Source: Acidobacteriota bacterium (GTDB taxonomy: Bacteria > Acidobacteriota > Vicinamibacteria > Vicinamibacterales > UBA2999). Taken from it: 64,000 nucleotides of DNA. Shown here piece by piece: positions 34,517 to 43,472 of the stretch (the stretch's first letter is position 1; the number at the start of each line of letters is the position of its first letter). A model generated the notes under the pieces. It did no database searches. It saw nothing but the letters and a program-made list of their open reading frames with translations, and had not been told where the DNA came from. The stretch covers positions 45,978 to 109,977 of the forward strand of contig JAGNJW010000019.1 of the NCBI GenBank assembly GCA_018000455.1, written 5' to 3'. Both the position numbers and the translations under genes were made by a program.

Positions 34517-35011
34517 CTACTCGACCGCGTAGCCGAGCGCGAGCGCGTTCTCTCGCACGCGCGCGTCACGGGTGACGATCGTGACCAGGGCCGGGGGTTC
34601 GCCGAGCTGCTCGGCCGTCGCGAGATGTACGGCGTCGAGGGTGCGACTCGGCTCGATCGGACACGGACGAGCCACGCGAGCGAGCACGGCGTCGGTGACC
34701 TCCATCAGATCGCAGCGTCGCGCGAAGACCTGAAGCGCTCGAACGGCTGTGCGCTCGTCGGCCGCCGACAGCCGACCCGTCGTGCGTGCCCGGATGACGG
34801 CCCTGTTCGCCTCAGCCAGCGTGAGTGTCGACGACACGCGCCGTTCTGGGCCGCGAATCGCGGCCCTCGCGGCGGCGTCGCGTTCCAGCAGTGCCGCGAC
34901 GAGCGCGCTCGACTCGACGTATCGGAGCGCCAGGTCCACTGCGGCGGTCGTGCCCACCGCGCGTGTGCGCCGACGCACTGGGGCGCCCGTCTGTGCTCTA
35001 CGCTTCGCCAC
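34517..35011 (-). CDS. PIN-domain toxin (VapC-like)
   Basis: This 164-residue PIN protein has RYVESSALVAALLERD near residues 31-46, STLTLAEANRAVIRA, DAVHLATAEQLG and VTIVTRDARVRENALALGY. The four acidic positions of PIN nucleases are present, except that the first, normally Asp in Y-x-D-S/T-S-A-L, is Glu here. Starts at GTG 35011, overlapping the antitoxin stop by 14 bp; a later GTG within LALRY is possible and closer to family length. The antitoxin precedes it. Predicted Mg2+-dependent RNase activity is uncertain given the Asp to Glu change. Confidence 0.8.
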   Translation of the reverse strand: MAKRRAQTGAPVRRRTRAVGTTAAVDLALRYVESSALVAALLERDAAARAAIRGPERRVSSTLTLAEANRAVIRARTTGRLSAADERTAVRALQVFARRCDLMEVTDAVLARVARPCPIEPSRTLDAVHLATAEQLGEPPALVTIVTRDARVRENALALGYAVE

Positions 35012-35282
35012 GGTCGCTGTCGATCAACGCGGCCACAGTGCCGCGCGGCAGCCGGATGTCAGGCCATTGCTCGAGCGGATCACCGTCTTCGCTCGCCGGC
35101 TGAATAATGCCAGCCGCCAGCAGCTCGTCGTAGCGACGACGGCCCGCGTTCGAAACGAGTGTCGGGGGCACCAGCTCGGCGACGACGCGTCCATGCGCAG
35201 TCACCGCGATCCGTTCTCCAGCCTCGATTCGGCGGATGTAGCGGCTCAGGTTGTCTTTGAGTTCTCTGACGCCGGTTGCCAT
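34998..35282 (-). CDS. Phd/YefM-type antitoxin
   Basis: This 94-residue protein has the Phd/YefM N-terminal fold: TGVRELKDNLSRYIRRIEAG, then ERIAVTAHGRVVAELVPP, followed by a toxin-binding tail with acidic patches (QPASEDGDPLEQWPDIRLP). ATG 35282. Overlaps the PIN gene start. A palindrome just upstream (35287-35304) is the probable autoregulatory operator. Confidence 0.87.
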   Translation of the reverse strand: MATGVRELKDNLSRYIRRIEAGERIAVTAHGRVVAELVPPTLVSNAGRRRYDELLAAGIIQPASEDGDPLEQWPDIRLPRGTVAALIDSDRGEA

Positions 35283-35286
35283 CAAT

Positions 35287-35304
35287 CACGTGTAGCTACA
35301 TGTG
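35287..35304. promoter_or_regulatory. Operator palindrome upstream of the Phd-PIN pair
   Basis: CACGTGTAGCTACATGTG is an 18-bp palindrome with one mismatched pair, centred 13 bases before the antitoxin ATG. Phd/YefM proteins bind such palindromes. It also overlaps the beginning of the degenerate HTH copy on the other strand. Confidence 0.6.
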
Positions 35305-35556
35305 GCCACATCTGGAACCGGGACACCAGAACTCAAGCGGGGCACGCCTGGCTGCGTTACCACAGTGCCGTCCGTCGCAGCGATCCGCGAAGGCACCGGG
35401 CTGTCGCAGCCGCGATTCGCTGAACTGCTGCGCGCGTCCCTGCGCACGCTACAGGAATGGAAGCAGGGCCGGCGCGCCCCCTCCGGCGCGGCGCGGACGC
35501 TGCTATTGATCACCGCAAGTACCCGCGTGCGCTGGTCGACCTGCCTTGGGGCTAGC
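35302..35556 (+). pseudogene. Degenerate copy of the NadS-type HTH gene
   Basis: This aligns with the protein at 30311: CVTTVPSVAAIREGTGLSQP, then RFAELLRASLRTLQEWKQGR and RRAPSGAARTLLLITA. The first 20 or so codons are replaced by short unrelated sequence, and a one-base shift near 35516 moves the ending (KYPRALVDLPWG, stop at 35554-35556) to another frame. Part of a decayed duplicate of the 30311-31262 cluster. Confidence 0.7.
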
Positions 35557-35559
35557 GGC

Positions 35560-35720
35560 GCTTCGCCGGAATCACGCAGCCCGCCGCGACTTCGCCGGTA
35601 TCACCACGAGGCGTCCGCTCACGCCCAGGCGCGACAGCATGTCGGTGAGAGCGTGCGTGCTGAAGAGATCGACAGGCGTCCGGCTCGAGAGCCCTGCTGC
35701 ACTCGGCGCCGCTGACAGCC
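35560..35720 (-). pseudogene. Degenerate, internally deleted copy of the toxin-antitoxin pair at 30614-31262
   Basis: The DNA of about 35575-35665 matches the antitoxin C-terminal region around 30612-30705, then jumps at about 35680-35715 to a segment matching toxin DNA near 31150-31175. Everything in between is deleted. The order relative to the degenerate HTH copy is the same as in the intact cluster, showing that the whole unit was duplicated and then eroded. Confidence 0.65.
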
Positions 35721-36094
35721 CTCCAGCGATCGGCTCCTGGGTATCCTCAGCAGTCTGTAGATGACACGCTGACCTTGCCGGGTACGTGACCCGACCGCCA
35801 ATCGTTTCGAGTCGCGCACTTCGGCCTGAGCGCGTCCCACGTCCTCAGGCACCCCACCGTGGGTAACACCATTCATGGCGTAACACGGGACGTTGCTTCC
35901 GTCCACCTACCGTGCTAAGGTCCGCGCCTATGAGCGCCGCACGCAGCGCATCAAGCGCTCCGAGAGCAGGCTTCCGACCGTCGTCGTAGTCGAGGGGATC
36001 CTTGGAGCGCGACTCCTAGCAGATCGTTGATCGCACCGAACGAATCGGCACGGGCTTCGCACTCTGCGGGTGTGTCGCGTGAGGGAGGTCGAAC
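35721..36094. other. Intergenic region upstream of the TonB-dependent receptor
   Basis: About 370 bp without a convincing gene. It marks the return from the TA-rich zone to backbone-like genes. The 3' end holds a very good ribosome site (GAGGGAGG, six bases from the ATG). Open frames on the minus strand here have no recognisable content. Confidence 0.5.
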
Positions 36095-39043
36095 ATGCGC
36101 ATTCTGGTTCTTGCGGCAGCGCTGGTCGTCGGCAGCGGACTGCCAGTTCTCGCACAACAGGCGTCGTCTGGGATGCAGGGCAAGGTGGTCGACGACTCCG
36201 GGCTTGCGTTGCCCGGCGCGACCATCCTCGTCACACACGAGCGGAGCGGCATGTTCCGCCAGGTCGTCAGCAACGACGACGGCACGTACTACGTGGCCGG
36301 CGTCCTGCCAGGCCCGTACAAGGTCACGGTCGAACTCAGTGGCTTCAGCAAGTTCGAGCGGTCCATCCAACTGACGGTCGGCAACGTCTCCACCGTCGAC
36401 ATCACGATGTCGATCAGCGGGCTGCAGGAGACAGTGACCGTGACCGGCCAGGTTCCGCTCGTTGACACCCACTCCACGCAAGTGGGCGCCAATATCAACC
36501 AGGAAGAGCTGGCGGCGTTGCCCATCCTGAACCGTAACTGGACGATGGCCGTCGGCCTGACACCCGGCGTGCAGGTCAGCCAGTCGTCCGCGTCGTTTGC
36601 GTGCGACTCGATCATCGTGGGTGGCGGCAGCAACCGGAGCGGCAACTTCACGGTCGATGGCGTCGGCAACAACGACGACTACCTCGGCAGCTCGTGCGGC
36701 AGCCAGGTGCGGCCGGCCCTCGAGTCCGTGCAGGAGTTCCAGGTCCTGACCAACCAGTACGACGCCGAGTTCGGCCGCACCGCAGGCGCCGTCATCAACG
36801 CGATCACGAAACAGGGCACCAATGCCATTCGCGGGTCGGCATTCTACAGCTACACGAACGACAAGGTGACGTCGATGGACTTCTTCGTACGTCAGGCGAA
36901 CCTGCAGAAACCCGCGTCGTCCCAGGTCGACTGGGGCGGCACGGTCGGCGGCCCGATCATCAAGGACAGAATGCACTTCTTCTACAGCCTCGACCGCGTC
37001 GTCTACAAGGAAGGGCGCACCAACACCTTTGCCGCCCGTCCCGAGTTGAACTATGCCGCGACGCAAACCATGAAGCTGTGGAACCACCTCATTCGATTGG
37101 ACGGCCAGCTCACGCCCAATCAGACCTGGAGCGCGCGCTACCTTCAGGAAGTCTCGCCAACCTACGACATCATCAACCCGCGCTACACCTATGCGGCCCG
37201 CCAGCAGGAGTACGACGTCGACCGGTCGGGCAACGCGTCGTACAACACCGTGTTCGGCAACAGCAAGTTCAACACGATCCGCGTGGGCTATACCTACGAG
37301 AAGAACGGCTTCACCAACAAGGACGTCCAGGGCTCGAATGCGGTGGCGTTGGCGGACCTGGCACCCACGTTCCAGATGCTCACGTTCACGGACAAGGTGC
37401 GCAACGGCGCCCTCTTCCGCATCAACGACTCGTACGAGATCTCGGACACCTACTCCCAGTTCATTCCCAACTGGCTCGGCGGGAACAACGACTTCAAGGC
37501 GGGCGTGAACTTCACCTACCTGCAGATCGGGTTACCCGACCAGACGGACATGAACGGACGGTTCGTCTTCAGGACCGACCTCCCGTTCGATCCGGAGAAC
37601 CCGTCCACGTATCCCGAGCGGCTGTTCATCCGCGTGCCCTCGGCCAGCGACATCCTGTTGCCGACCAGCACGTTCGTGGCCTTTGCGCAGAACAAGTGGA
37701 CGCGCGGTGATGTCACGCTGAACGTGGGCCTTCGCTACGACCTGGAGAAGACGCCGATCAAGCCGACGCTCGGAATGAACCCGTTCTTCGAGAATCCGCG
37801 CAGCTCCGTGGTCGACAAGAACAACATCGCACCCCGCCTCGGCCTCACCTGGAAGCCGGGCGGCAGCGCGAGCTCCGTCATTCGCGCCGGCTACGGTCGC
37901 TTCTTCGACAAGGTCAACCTCATCACGACCGCACCGTTCATCAACCAGAGCATCTACAACTCGTCCTTCACGGCGGCCTTCCCAACCACGGCGGCAGACC
38001 CGGGCCCGAGCCGCGGACAGCTGCCGACCGACCCGTTGCTCCTGAGCTACGGATCGGATGGGCCGATAGTCAACCGGGCGCTCATCAACGCGCTCGTCCC
38101 CCCCGGGTCGATTGCCCGCAATACGGGCGTCGTCTTCATCGACAACCCGGACCGCGTCGTGCCGAACCTGCACCAGGTGACCTTGGGCTACGAACGGCAG
38201 CTGATCGCGCAGATGGCCCTGACGCTCGACTACGTGCACACCTGGAACCGCGACCAGCTCGTGGAGTTCGACGTCAACCCTGGGACGCGCGTCAACACCT
38301 CCCGCACCGGCACGGTCACGTTCACCGATCTGTACGGCCTGGCGCCGAAGCTGGGGATCTCTCCGTTCGTGAACCCCGTGATCACCAGAAAGAACCTCGG
38401 CACGTCGGAATTCGACGGTCTGAACGTCGCCATCGAGAAGCGCTTCTCGAACTCCTGGGCGGCGCGGGCGGCGTACGCGGTCGGCTACGCCCGCGGAGAC
38501 AGCGAGCCGAACCAGTTGTACGTCAACAACTACCAAGTGCTGGACGACCCGAACCTCGACCTGCAGTCCGGTCCCCTCGACAACGACCGAAGGCAGAACA
38601 TCGTGTTGAGCGGGCGCGTCGAGGTGCCAAGAACTGGCGGTCTCATCCTGAGCGGCATCTATCGCTGGATGAGCGGCGTGCCGATGACGCTCTTCGACTC
38701 GACGGTGGACGCCGACCGTAACGGCCGGTTATTCGACATGATCCCCTCAGGTCGTTACTGCGGAGTCGGGGTGAACGCGATCTGCGTGGACAACAAGGGC
38801 GGTCGCAACGGAGCCCGCGGTCCGAGCTTCCAGAAGACCGACATGCGGGCCACGTATCGCCTGCGTCCAGGCCGGGGCAGCACGGTCGACCTCAACTTCG
38901 AGTTGTTCAACATCTTCAACAACTGGAACTTCGCGAACCCGACGTCGGACCGGCGGCTCACGGACTTCCTCACGTTGACGGCGTTCACGGGCGGGCAGGG
39001 CCAGCCGCGGGCCGCCCAGCTCAGCGTGCGCATGGGATTCTGA
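36095..39043 (+). CDS. TonB-dependent outer-membrane receptor, Oar-like, with CarboxypepD_reg domain
   Basis: This is a 982-residue protein. A signal peptide (MRILVLAAALVVGSGLPVLA) is followed by a carboxypeptidase-regulatory-like beta domain (residues of about 28-110: MQGKVVDDSGLALPGATILV, YYVAGVLPGPYKVTVELSGF), then a plug-like domain (LPILNRNWTMAVGLTPGVQV, NRSGNFTVDGVGNNDDYLGS) and a long beta-barrel ending in an aromatic terminal residue (RAAQLSVRMGF), as needed for outer-membrane insertion. This is the Oar/SusC-like type very abundant in Acidobacteria. It probably imports an oligosaccharide, peptide or polyphenol; the ligand is unknown, as no SusD-like partner lies beside it. A good ribosome site precedes the ATG and a strong hairpin follows. 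Confidence 0.92.
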   Translation: MRILVLAAALVVGSGLPVLAQQASSGMQGKVVDDSGLALPGATILVTHERSGMFRQVVSNDDGTYYVAGVLPGPYKVTVELSGFSKFERSIQLTVGNVSTVDITMSISGLQETVTVTGQVPLVDTHSTQVGANINQEELAALPILNRNWTMAVGLTPGVQVSQSSASFACDSIIVGGGSNRSGNFTVDGVGNNDDYLGSSCGSQVRPALESVQEFQVLTNQYDAEFGRTAGAVINAITKQGTNAIRGSAFYSYTNDKVTSMDFFVRQANLQKPASSQVDWGGTVGGPIIKDRMHFFYSLDRVVYKEGRTNTFAARPELNYAATQTMKLWNHLIRLDGQLTPNQTWSARYLQEVSPTYDIINPRYTYAARQQEYDVDRSGNASYNTVFGNSKFNTIRVGYTYEKNGFTNKDVQGSNAVALADLAPTFQMLTFTDKVRNGALFRINDSYEISDTYSQFIPNWLGGNNDFKAGVNFTYLQIGLPDQTDMNGRFVFRTDLPFDPENPSTYPERLFIRVPSASDILLPTSTFVAFAQNKWTRGDVTLNVGLRYDLEKTPIKPTLGMNPFFENPRSSVVDKNNIAPRLGLTWKPGGSASSVIRAGYGRFFDKVNLITTAPFINQSIYNSSFTAAFPTTAADPGPSRGQLPTDPLLLSYGSDGPIVNRALINALVPPGSIARNTGVVFIDNPDRVVPNLHQVTLGYERQLIAQMALTLDYVHTWNRDQLVEFDVNPGTRVNTSRTGTVTFTDLYGLAPKLGISPFVNPVITRKNLGTSEFDGLNVAIEKRFSNSWAARAAYAVGYARGDSEPNQLYVNNYQVLDDPNLDLQSGPLDNDRRQNIVLSGRVEVPRTGGLILSGIYRWMSGVPMTLFDSTVDADRNGRLFDMIPSGRYCGVGVNAICVDNKGGRNGARGPSFQKTDMRATYRLRPGRGSTVDLNFELFNIFNNWNFANPTSDRRLTDFLTLTAFTGGQGQPRAAQLSVRMGF

Positions 39044-39080
39044 TCCTCACCCATCGCCTCGGCTCGATTGATGCATCATC

Positions 39081-39106
39081 GCCCGGCTGAGATGGCTCAG
39101 CCGGGC
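39081..39106 (+). terminator. Hairpin terminator after the TonB-dependent receptor
   Basis: GCCCGGCTGAG (39081-39091), loop ATGG and CTCAGCCGGGC (39096-39106) form a perfect 11-bp stem 38 bp after the stop codon. No T-run follows, which is common in high-GC genomes. The remaining 270 bp up to the convergent hydrolase gene hold no recognisable gene. Confidence 0.7.
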
Positions 39107-39373
39107 GCTGCTGTCTGCTGCATGGCGCTGTGCGGTGCCACCCAGGCCGCTCGCCTTGCTCCTTCTCGTCCTGCGTCGCCAGCATCGCCACGTAAGGCTC
39201 CGGCGTCGTGGACCATCAGCTGGCCGGCGTCGCTGCGATGATGATCGGCGCGTCGCCCTCGAGCGACCCTCGTCGCTTTGAGCTTCGTCGGTGGGAGTCA
39301 CGACCTCGGCCATGTCGGCAGCCCAGGATCGGGGTGCGGATTGCGCCGCGATGACCCCGTCGGGCCGCTGGCA

Positions 39374-41287
39374 CTACGGAAGGATGGAGACCTCGATGCT
39401 GGAGCGCTGCGTGCCGGACCGGTAGACGCGCTCCGTCGCCTTCTGGAAATCGGCGTCGGTGGCCTTGTAGATGTCCACGAACTTCTGCGGATTGCGATCG
39501 ACAAGGGGGAACCAGCTGCTCTGGATCTGGACCATGATCCGGTGACCGCGGCGGAAGGTGTGCAGCGCGTCCGGCATGACGTACTCGACCTTGGTCGGGG
39601 CATTCGGTTCGAAGGCCTCTGGCTTCTCGAAGCTATTGCGGAACCGACCCCGCATCAGCTCACCGCGGACCAGCTGCTGGTAGCCGCCCATGGTCGTGGC
39701 AGTCTGAGTGGACGGTGCCTCGGGCGTCGCTTGCGCGTCGGGATGATCATCGGGATAGACGTCGATGAGCTTCACCACCCAGTCCGAGTCCGTGCCGCTC
39801 GTCGACACGACGAGGCGGGGGCGAATCGGCCCGGCGATCGTCACGTCCTCGCCAAGCACCTCGGTCTGGTAGGTCAGCACGTCGGTGCGGGTCCCCGCGA
39901 ATCGCTGATCGGCCACCATGTGCTCGCGGGTCATGCCCTGGGCGACGTCGGCCTGGAAGGGCACGGGTTTCATGGGGTCGCTGACGTACTCGTCATACGG
40001 TGTGGCGGCGTCGGCGCGCCCGGTGTCAAAGGCGAGACGGCCGCCCGCCTGCAGGTACAGCGATCGGGCCGCGGCGGACTTCGGCGGCCAGGCGTCGAAG
40101 GTCCGCCACTCGTTGCGGCCAGTGTCGAACACGTAGGCCTCCGGCAGCTTCGGGTCGGTACGGTCCTTCAGCAGGTGCGCGAAGAACGGGAACTCGATCT
40201 GCGTGCGAAAGAATTCGCCGGTCTTGGCATCGAAGCGAACCGGACCGATGCCTTCGCCCGAACTGCGCGACCAGCCGCCGTGGAACCACGGCCCCATCAC
40301 GAGCTGATTACTCACGCCCGGGTTGTTCTTCTCGACCGTCTTGTATACCTCAAGGGCGCCGTACAGGTCTTCCGCGTCGAACCAGCCGCCGACCGTCAAC
40401 ACCGCGGGCTTGATGTTTGTGAGGTGCCGGCGGACGTCGCGCGCCTGCCAGAAAGCATCGTAGGTCGGGTGCGCCATCAGGTCGTTCCAGAATCCGATCT
40501 GGTTCTTGAAGTACTTCGCGTTGACGTTGCTGAGCGGCCCGATGTCCAGGTAGAAACGGTAGCCGTCCGGCGTGGGAATATCGACAGCGGGCGGGCGCGG
40601 CCTGGACGTCGGCTGCGGGCGCGGTGTCCCGAACCCGTTGTAGAAGCGGAACGCATGCGCCAGATAGAGCGCGCCGTTGTGGTGGAAGTCGTCGCCGAGG
40701 AACCACTCGGTGACAGGCGCCTGGGGAGACGCGGCCTTTAGGGCCGGATGCGCGGCGATCATCCCAGCCGACGTGTAGTAGCCGGGATACGAGATGCCCC
40801 ACATACCAACCCGCCCGTTGTGGCCGGGCACGTTCTTGAGCAGCCACTCGATCGTGTCGTAGGCGTCGGTGCTCTCGTCGAGGCAAGCCGGCTTGCTCGC
40901 GGTGACCGAGGCCGCCTGGTCGGCGCAGAGCGGGCGGATGTCGGCGTACTGGCCGTCGGACATCCAGGCGCCCCGCACGTCCTGGTACACGAAGATGAAG
41001 CCGTCCTTCATGAACAGGTCTGACGGGCCGAGCAATGTCTTGTAGTTCTCCGGGCCGTACGGCGCCACGTTGTAGGGCGTGCGCGTCAGCATGACGGGAT
41101 ACGTCTGAGAGCGGTCTTTCGGCACATAGACCGCCGTGAAGAGCTTCGTGCCGTCTCGCATCGGCACCGCGAATTCGTACTTGGTGTAGTGCGCCTTCGC
41201 GAAGTCGGGCTCCTGCACGTGCACGCGCACCGGAACCACGACCATCAAGGCCACGAGAACGACCATCCGCATGAGTGCTCTCTTCAT
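39374..41287 (-). CDS. Secreted CocE/NonD-family hydrolase (X-Pro dipeptidyl-peptidase S15 type)
   Basis: This 637-residue alpha/beta hydrolase belongs to the family of cocaine esterase, glutaryl-7-ACA acylase and alpha-amino-acid ester hydrolases. It has an export signal (RALMRMVVLVALMVVVPVRV), then MRDGTKLFTAVYVPKD, FVYQDVRGAWMSDGQ and the nucleophile elbow MWGISYPGYYTSAG (catalytic Ser). A cap region and the C-terminal jelly-roll (FRRGHRIMVQIQSSWFPLVD) are complete. ATG 41287 is chosen at the signal peptide; the open frame up to 41788 adds unlikely sequence. It should cleave acyl-amide or ester bonds in the periplasm or outside. The receptor gene is convergent. Confidence 0.9.
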   Translation of the reverse strand: MKRALMRMVVLVALMVVVPVRVHVQEPDFAKAHYTKYEFAVPMRDGTKLFTAVYVPKDRSQTYPVMLTRTPYNVAPYGPENYKTLLGPSDLFMKDGFIFVYQDVRGAWMSDGQYADIRPLCADQAASVTASKPACLDESTDAYDTIEWLLKNVPGHNGRVGMWGISYPGYYTSAGMIAAHPALKAASPQAPVTEWFLGDDFHHNGALYLAHAFRFYNGFGTPRPQPTSRPRPPAVDIPTPDGYRFYLDIGPLSNVNAKYFKNQIGFWNDLMAHPTYDAFWQARDVRRHLTNIKPAVLTVGGWFDAEDLYGALEVYKTVEKNNPGVSNQLVMGPWFHGGWSRSSGEGIGPVRFDAKTGEFFRTQIEFPFFAHLLKDRTDPKLPEAYVFDTGRNEWRTFDAWPPKSAAARSLYLQAGGRLAFDTGRADAATPYDEYVSDPMKPVPFQADVAQGMTREHMVADQRFAGTRTDVLTYQTEVLGEDVTIAGPIRPRLVVSTSGTDSDWVVKLIDVYPDDHPDAQATPEAPSTQTATTMGGYQQLVRGELMRGRFRNSFEKPEAFEPNAPTKVEYVMPDALHTFRRGHRIMVQIQSSWFPLVDRNPQKFVDIYKATDADFQKATERVYRSGTQRSSIEVSILP

Positions 41288-41298
41288 CACAGTCACCT

Positions 41299-41544
41299 TC
41301 ACGCCGAACCGGCCGTCGGCATGCTGTCGAGCGTTATCTGCGACGGGCAGTGCCCTGGACCTAGCGCCCGCTGCACGTCCGATGCGGGCATCCCTGCCCG
41401 TCTGGCTACCACCGGCACGCCGGCCGCCCGGATGACCTCGCAAAGCGCGAGCTGGAGCGGCCCGCCGTCGTCCATGGCCGCCATCAGACACTCGCGCGCG
41501 AACGCCACATCGCGCAGGACCGCGTTCTTCACGCCACGAAGCAT
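41299..41544 (-). CDS. Antitoxin-like HTH protein, orphan and diverged
   Basis: This protein of 81 residues resembles the HigA-like antitoxins of this window: VLRDVAFARECLMAAMDDGG, then PLQLALCEVIRAAGVPVVAR (compare REFARECLLAAMDEGVPIQV and ALGKVIRAIGVKEFAAKV) followed by a shortened HTH (MPASDVQRALGPGHCPSQIT). The C-terminal block is lost. No toxin is adjacent. It lies 11 bp upstream of the hydrolase start on the same strand and might affect its expression. It could equally be a relic. Confidence 0.5.
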   Translation of the reverse strand: MLRGVKNAVLRDVAFARECLMAAMDDGGPLQLALCEVIRAAGVPVVARRAGMPASDVQRALGPGHCPSQITLDSMPTAGSA

Positions 41545-41784
41545 ACAAGCTCTCGCCGCCCCAACCCGAGGAGAATGCCCTGAGCACGGGAGGGCGCAGC
41601 GCAACCGCGTCGAAGGGCCAATACCAATGCCCTTCTGCAACCGCCTCTGCTTCGCTGTTCGACGGTTCCGTCTCCCGATACACCGCCGCGCGACGCCCGG
41701 TGGCTCTCGTGTTCTCCGAGGCGTCGACTCGATCGACCTCGCCCGGGCGCGAGAGTAGCAGATCACGGGCTGGACTGGGCCGTC

Positions 41785-42978
41785 TCATGAGGGAGCCTCG
41801 GGTAGCTGCCGCGCCTCTTGGGTCATTGACTCGCTGCCCGGACGGTTCGCAGCGCCAATCGGCGGCGTCGGCGTCTCACGGCGCATGTGGCGGATGTGTC
41901 TCGCGCGCTCGAGCAGTTCCAGCACTCTGGAGCGCGCCGTCCCGGAGAACGCCGTGAGCATGACGTGGCCGCGAACGTCTCGGGTCCACTGCCGCTCCCA
42001 TTGGTACGGTTCGCCGGGAAAGTCGACGAGCTGGATCCCGCGATCGATCAGATCCTCGACGAGCCTGGCGCGCAGGAACGTGGCCGCTCCTACCTCGCGG
42101 AACTCACTGCCAAACGTGGTCTTGAGATACGAATACTGGTCGTCGATGACATAGCCGAGGTTGTAGGCCGCCGGGCGGCCGCCGACCGACAGGAACTGCA
42201 CGTGCATGCGGCCCTCAACCCAGGCAGTCGCGCATACTTGGCGCCAGAACTCGCCCGCCGCGCTGCCAGAGTACATGGCCGACGCGTGCGCGTGCTTCCA
42301 GCTGGTTCGCTCGATGGCGAGCATCCGCGTGAACGCCTCCGTGAATCCCGACGCACTCCCATCGCCGACGAGCACCGCCACGTCAATACGTCGCGACTGG
42401 ATCTTCTTCTGGACGCGTTTGAGATGGTTGCGACACTTGGCGCTCCGGGCGGCGAGGTAGGCGGCGTAGCTGTGCGGCAGCCGTAGCACGTACGACGGCG
42501 CCTCCGTGCGCAGCACACACCGGAAGCCCCGACGGCGCAGGGCGGTGACGAAATGCGGCAGCAGGGCGTTGTGCTCCAGCACGCGCGACATTCGAAAGCG
42601 GTCCCAGTCGACGCCGGCGGCCGCGAGGCCTTGGACGAGCGCGTCGGCGATCTCGCCGGAGGGCTCGGCGACCAGCCAGTCGCTGTGGGTGCTGTGCTCC
42701 TCGGCGAGTGGTGTCAGGTGGCAGAAGGCGCGGCGAGCCGCCCGCGTGATGAGCGGCAGCACGCCGACGAGGGCCGCGTCGCGCCGAAGCGCGATCGTGC
42801 GGATCCGGTCGCTCGGAGCCGCATAGAGGGACACGACGGCTTGGGACCAGGCGTACGACAGCGAGAGTTCGCGTCCGCTCCGGCGATAGAGCGCCTGCCA
42901 CTCGTCACGCAGACTCGAGACCCCTTCAACCCCGTCGAGGATGGCGACTGTGACTTGCGATCGTTTCGCGGCCGCCAT
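41785..42978 (-). CDS. CelD/BcsL-type GNAT acetyltransferase
   Basis: This 397-residue protein shows the two-lobed GNAT fold of the CelD/Acetyltransf_6 family: LRDEWQALYRRSGRELSLSY near the start, an LPLITRAA strand, KCRNHLKRVQKKIQSRRIDV in the middle, FLSVGGRPAAYNLGYVIDDQ and the C-terminal LVEDLIDRGIQLVDFPGEPY, WERQWTRDV. These enzymes are usually tied to exopolysaccharide or cellulose biosynthesis. ATG 42978 (MAAAKRSQVTVAILDG) is preferred, with an AGGA element at 7 bases; the frame to GTG 43011 is possible. No polysaccharide cluster is directly adjacent, so the substrate is not known. Confidence 0.85.
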   Translation of the reverse strand: MAAAKRSQVTVAILDGVEGVSSLRDEWQALYRRSGRELSLSYAWSQAVVSLYAAPSDRIRTIALRRDAALVGVLPLITRAARRAFCHLTPLAEEHSTHSDWLVAEPSGEIADALVQGLAAAGVDWDRFRMSRVLEHNALLPHFVTALRRRGFRCVLRTEAPSYVLRLPHSYAAYLAARSAKCRNHLKRVQKKIQSRRIDVAVLVGDGSASGFTEAFTRMLAIERTSWKHAHASAMYSGSAAGEFWRQVCATAWVEGRMHVQFLSVGGRPAAYNLGYVIDDQYSYLKTTFGSEFREVGAATFLRARLVEDLIDRGIQLVDFPGEPYQWERQWTRDVRGHVMLTAFSGTARSRVLELLERARHIRHMRRETPTPPIGAANRPGSESMTQEARQLPEAPS

Positions 42979-43165
42979 GGGTTCGTCCTGGTCCGATTCG
43001 CGGACGGTCACGGCCGCCGCACCGCCTTCCGGAAAATATCACGAACGATGTTCGAGAGGCCGCTGGCCACGGCGCCACGCGGCGTGCTCACGCGCAACGA
43101 GTGACTTAGTGCTGCAACCGACCAGCTGTTCCTGTAACTGGATCGGCGCGAGTGAAGTAGCCACG

Positions 43166-43240
43166 ATGACGGCGCTTCAACGGGGGGATCTCTGGCTGTT
43201 GACCTGGGCATGGCGGCCAAGGTCCGGCCGGCGGTTGAAC
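43166..43240 (+). pseudogene. MazF-like toxin N-terminal remnant
   Basis: The frame starts TALQRGDLWL, the characteristic opening of MazF/PemK toxins, and a single-base deletion near 43198 breaks it; in the next frame the sequence continues DLGMAAKVRPAV, again MazF-like (D-L-G-x-x-x-K-x-R-P). Beyond about 43240 similarity is lost. Only this N-terminal end survives in the 460-bp interval between the divergent acetyltransferase genes; the rest of that interval has no gene I can support. Confidence 0.45.
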
Positions 43241-43472
43241 CTGAGCACGAGTCCGCACGCAACGCTCGTGCGCCGGCTCGGCAGGCTTGGGGCGACTCAA
43301 CTGTCCGCCGTCGACACGGGCCTACGCCACTGGCTCGGGCTCGAACCCACGAGATCCGAGGGCTGCCACGCGGCCGCACCAGACAGCGGCCGGGCGAGCG
43401 CTCGTGGTAGCGTAAGGCGCTGACGCGCGGCCGCTAAAGAGTGAACCGCAATCGTTGGGCGAGGAGCCGCAC

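Noticed and set aside
39047..39313. 88-codon minus-strand frame between the TonB receptor and hydrolase genes
   Set aside because: Arg/Ser-rich shadow-type translation that overlaps the terminator hairpin.
41288..41788. N-terminal extension of the CocE-type hydrolase to 804 residues
   Set aside because: The extension has no domain, precedes a clear signal peptide and overlaps the antitoxin-like gene in another frame.
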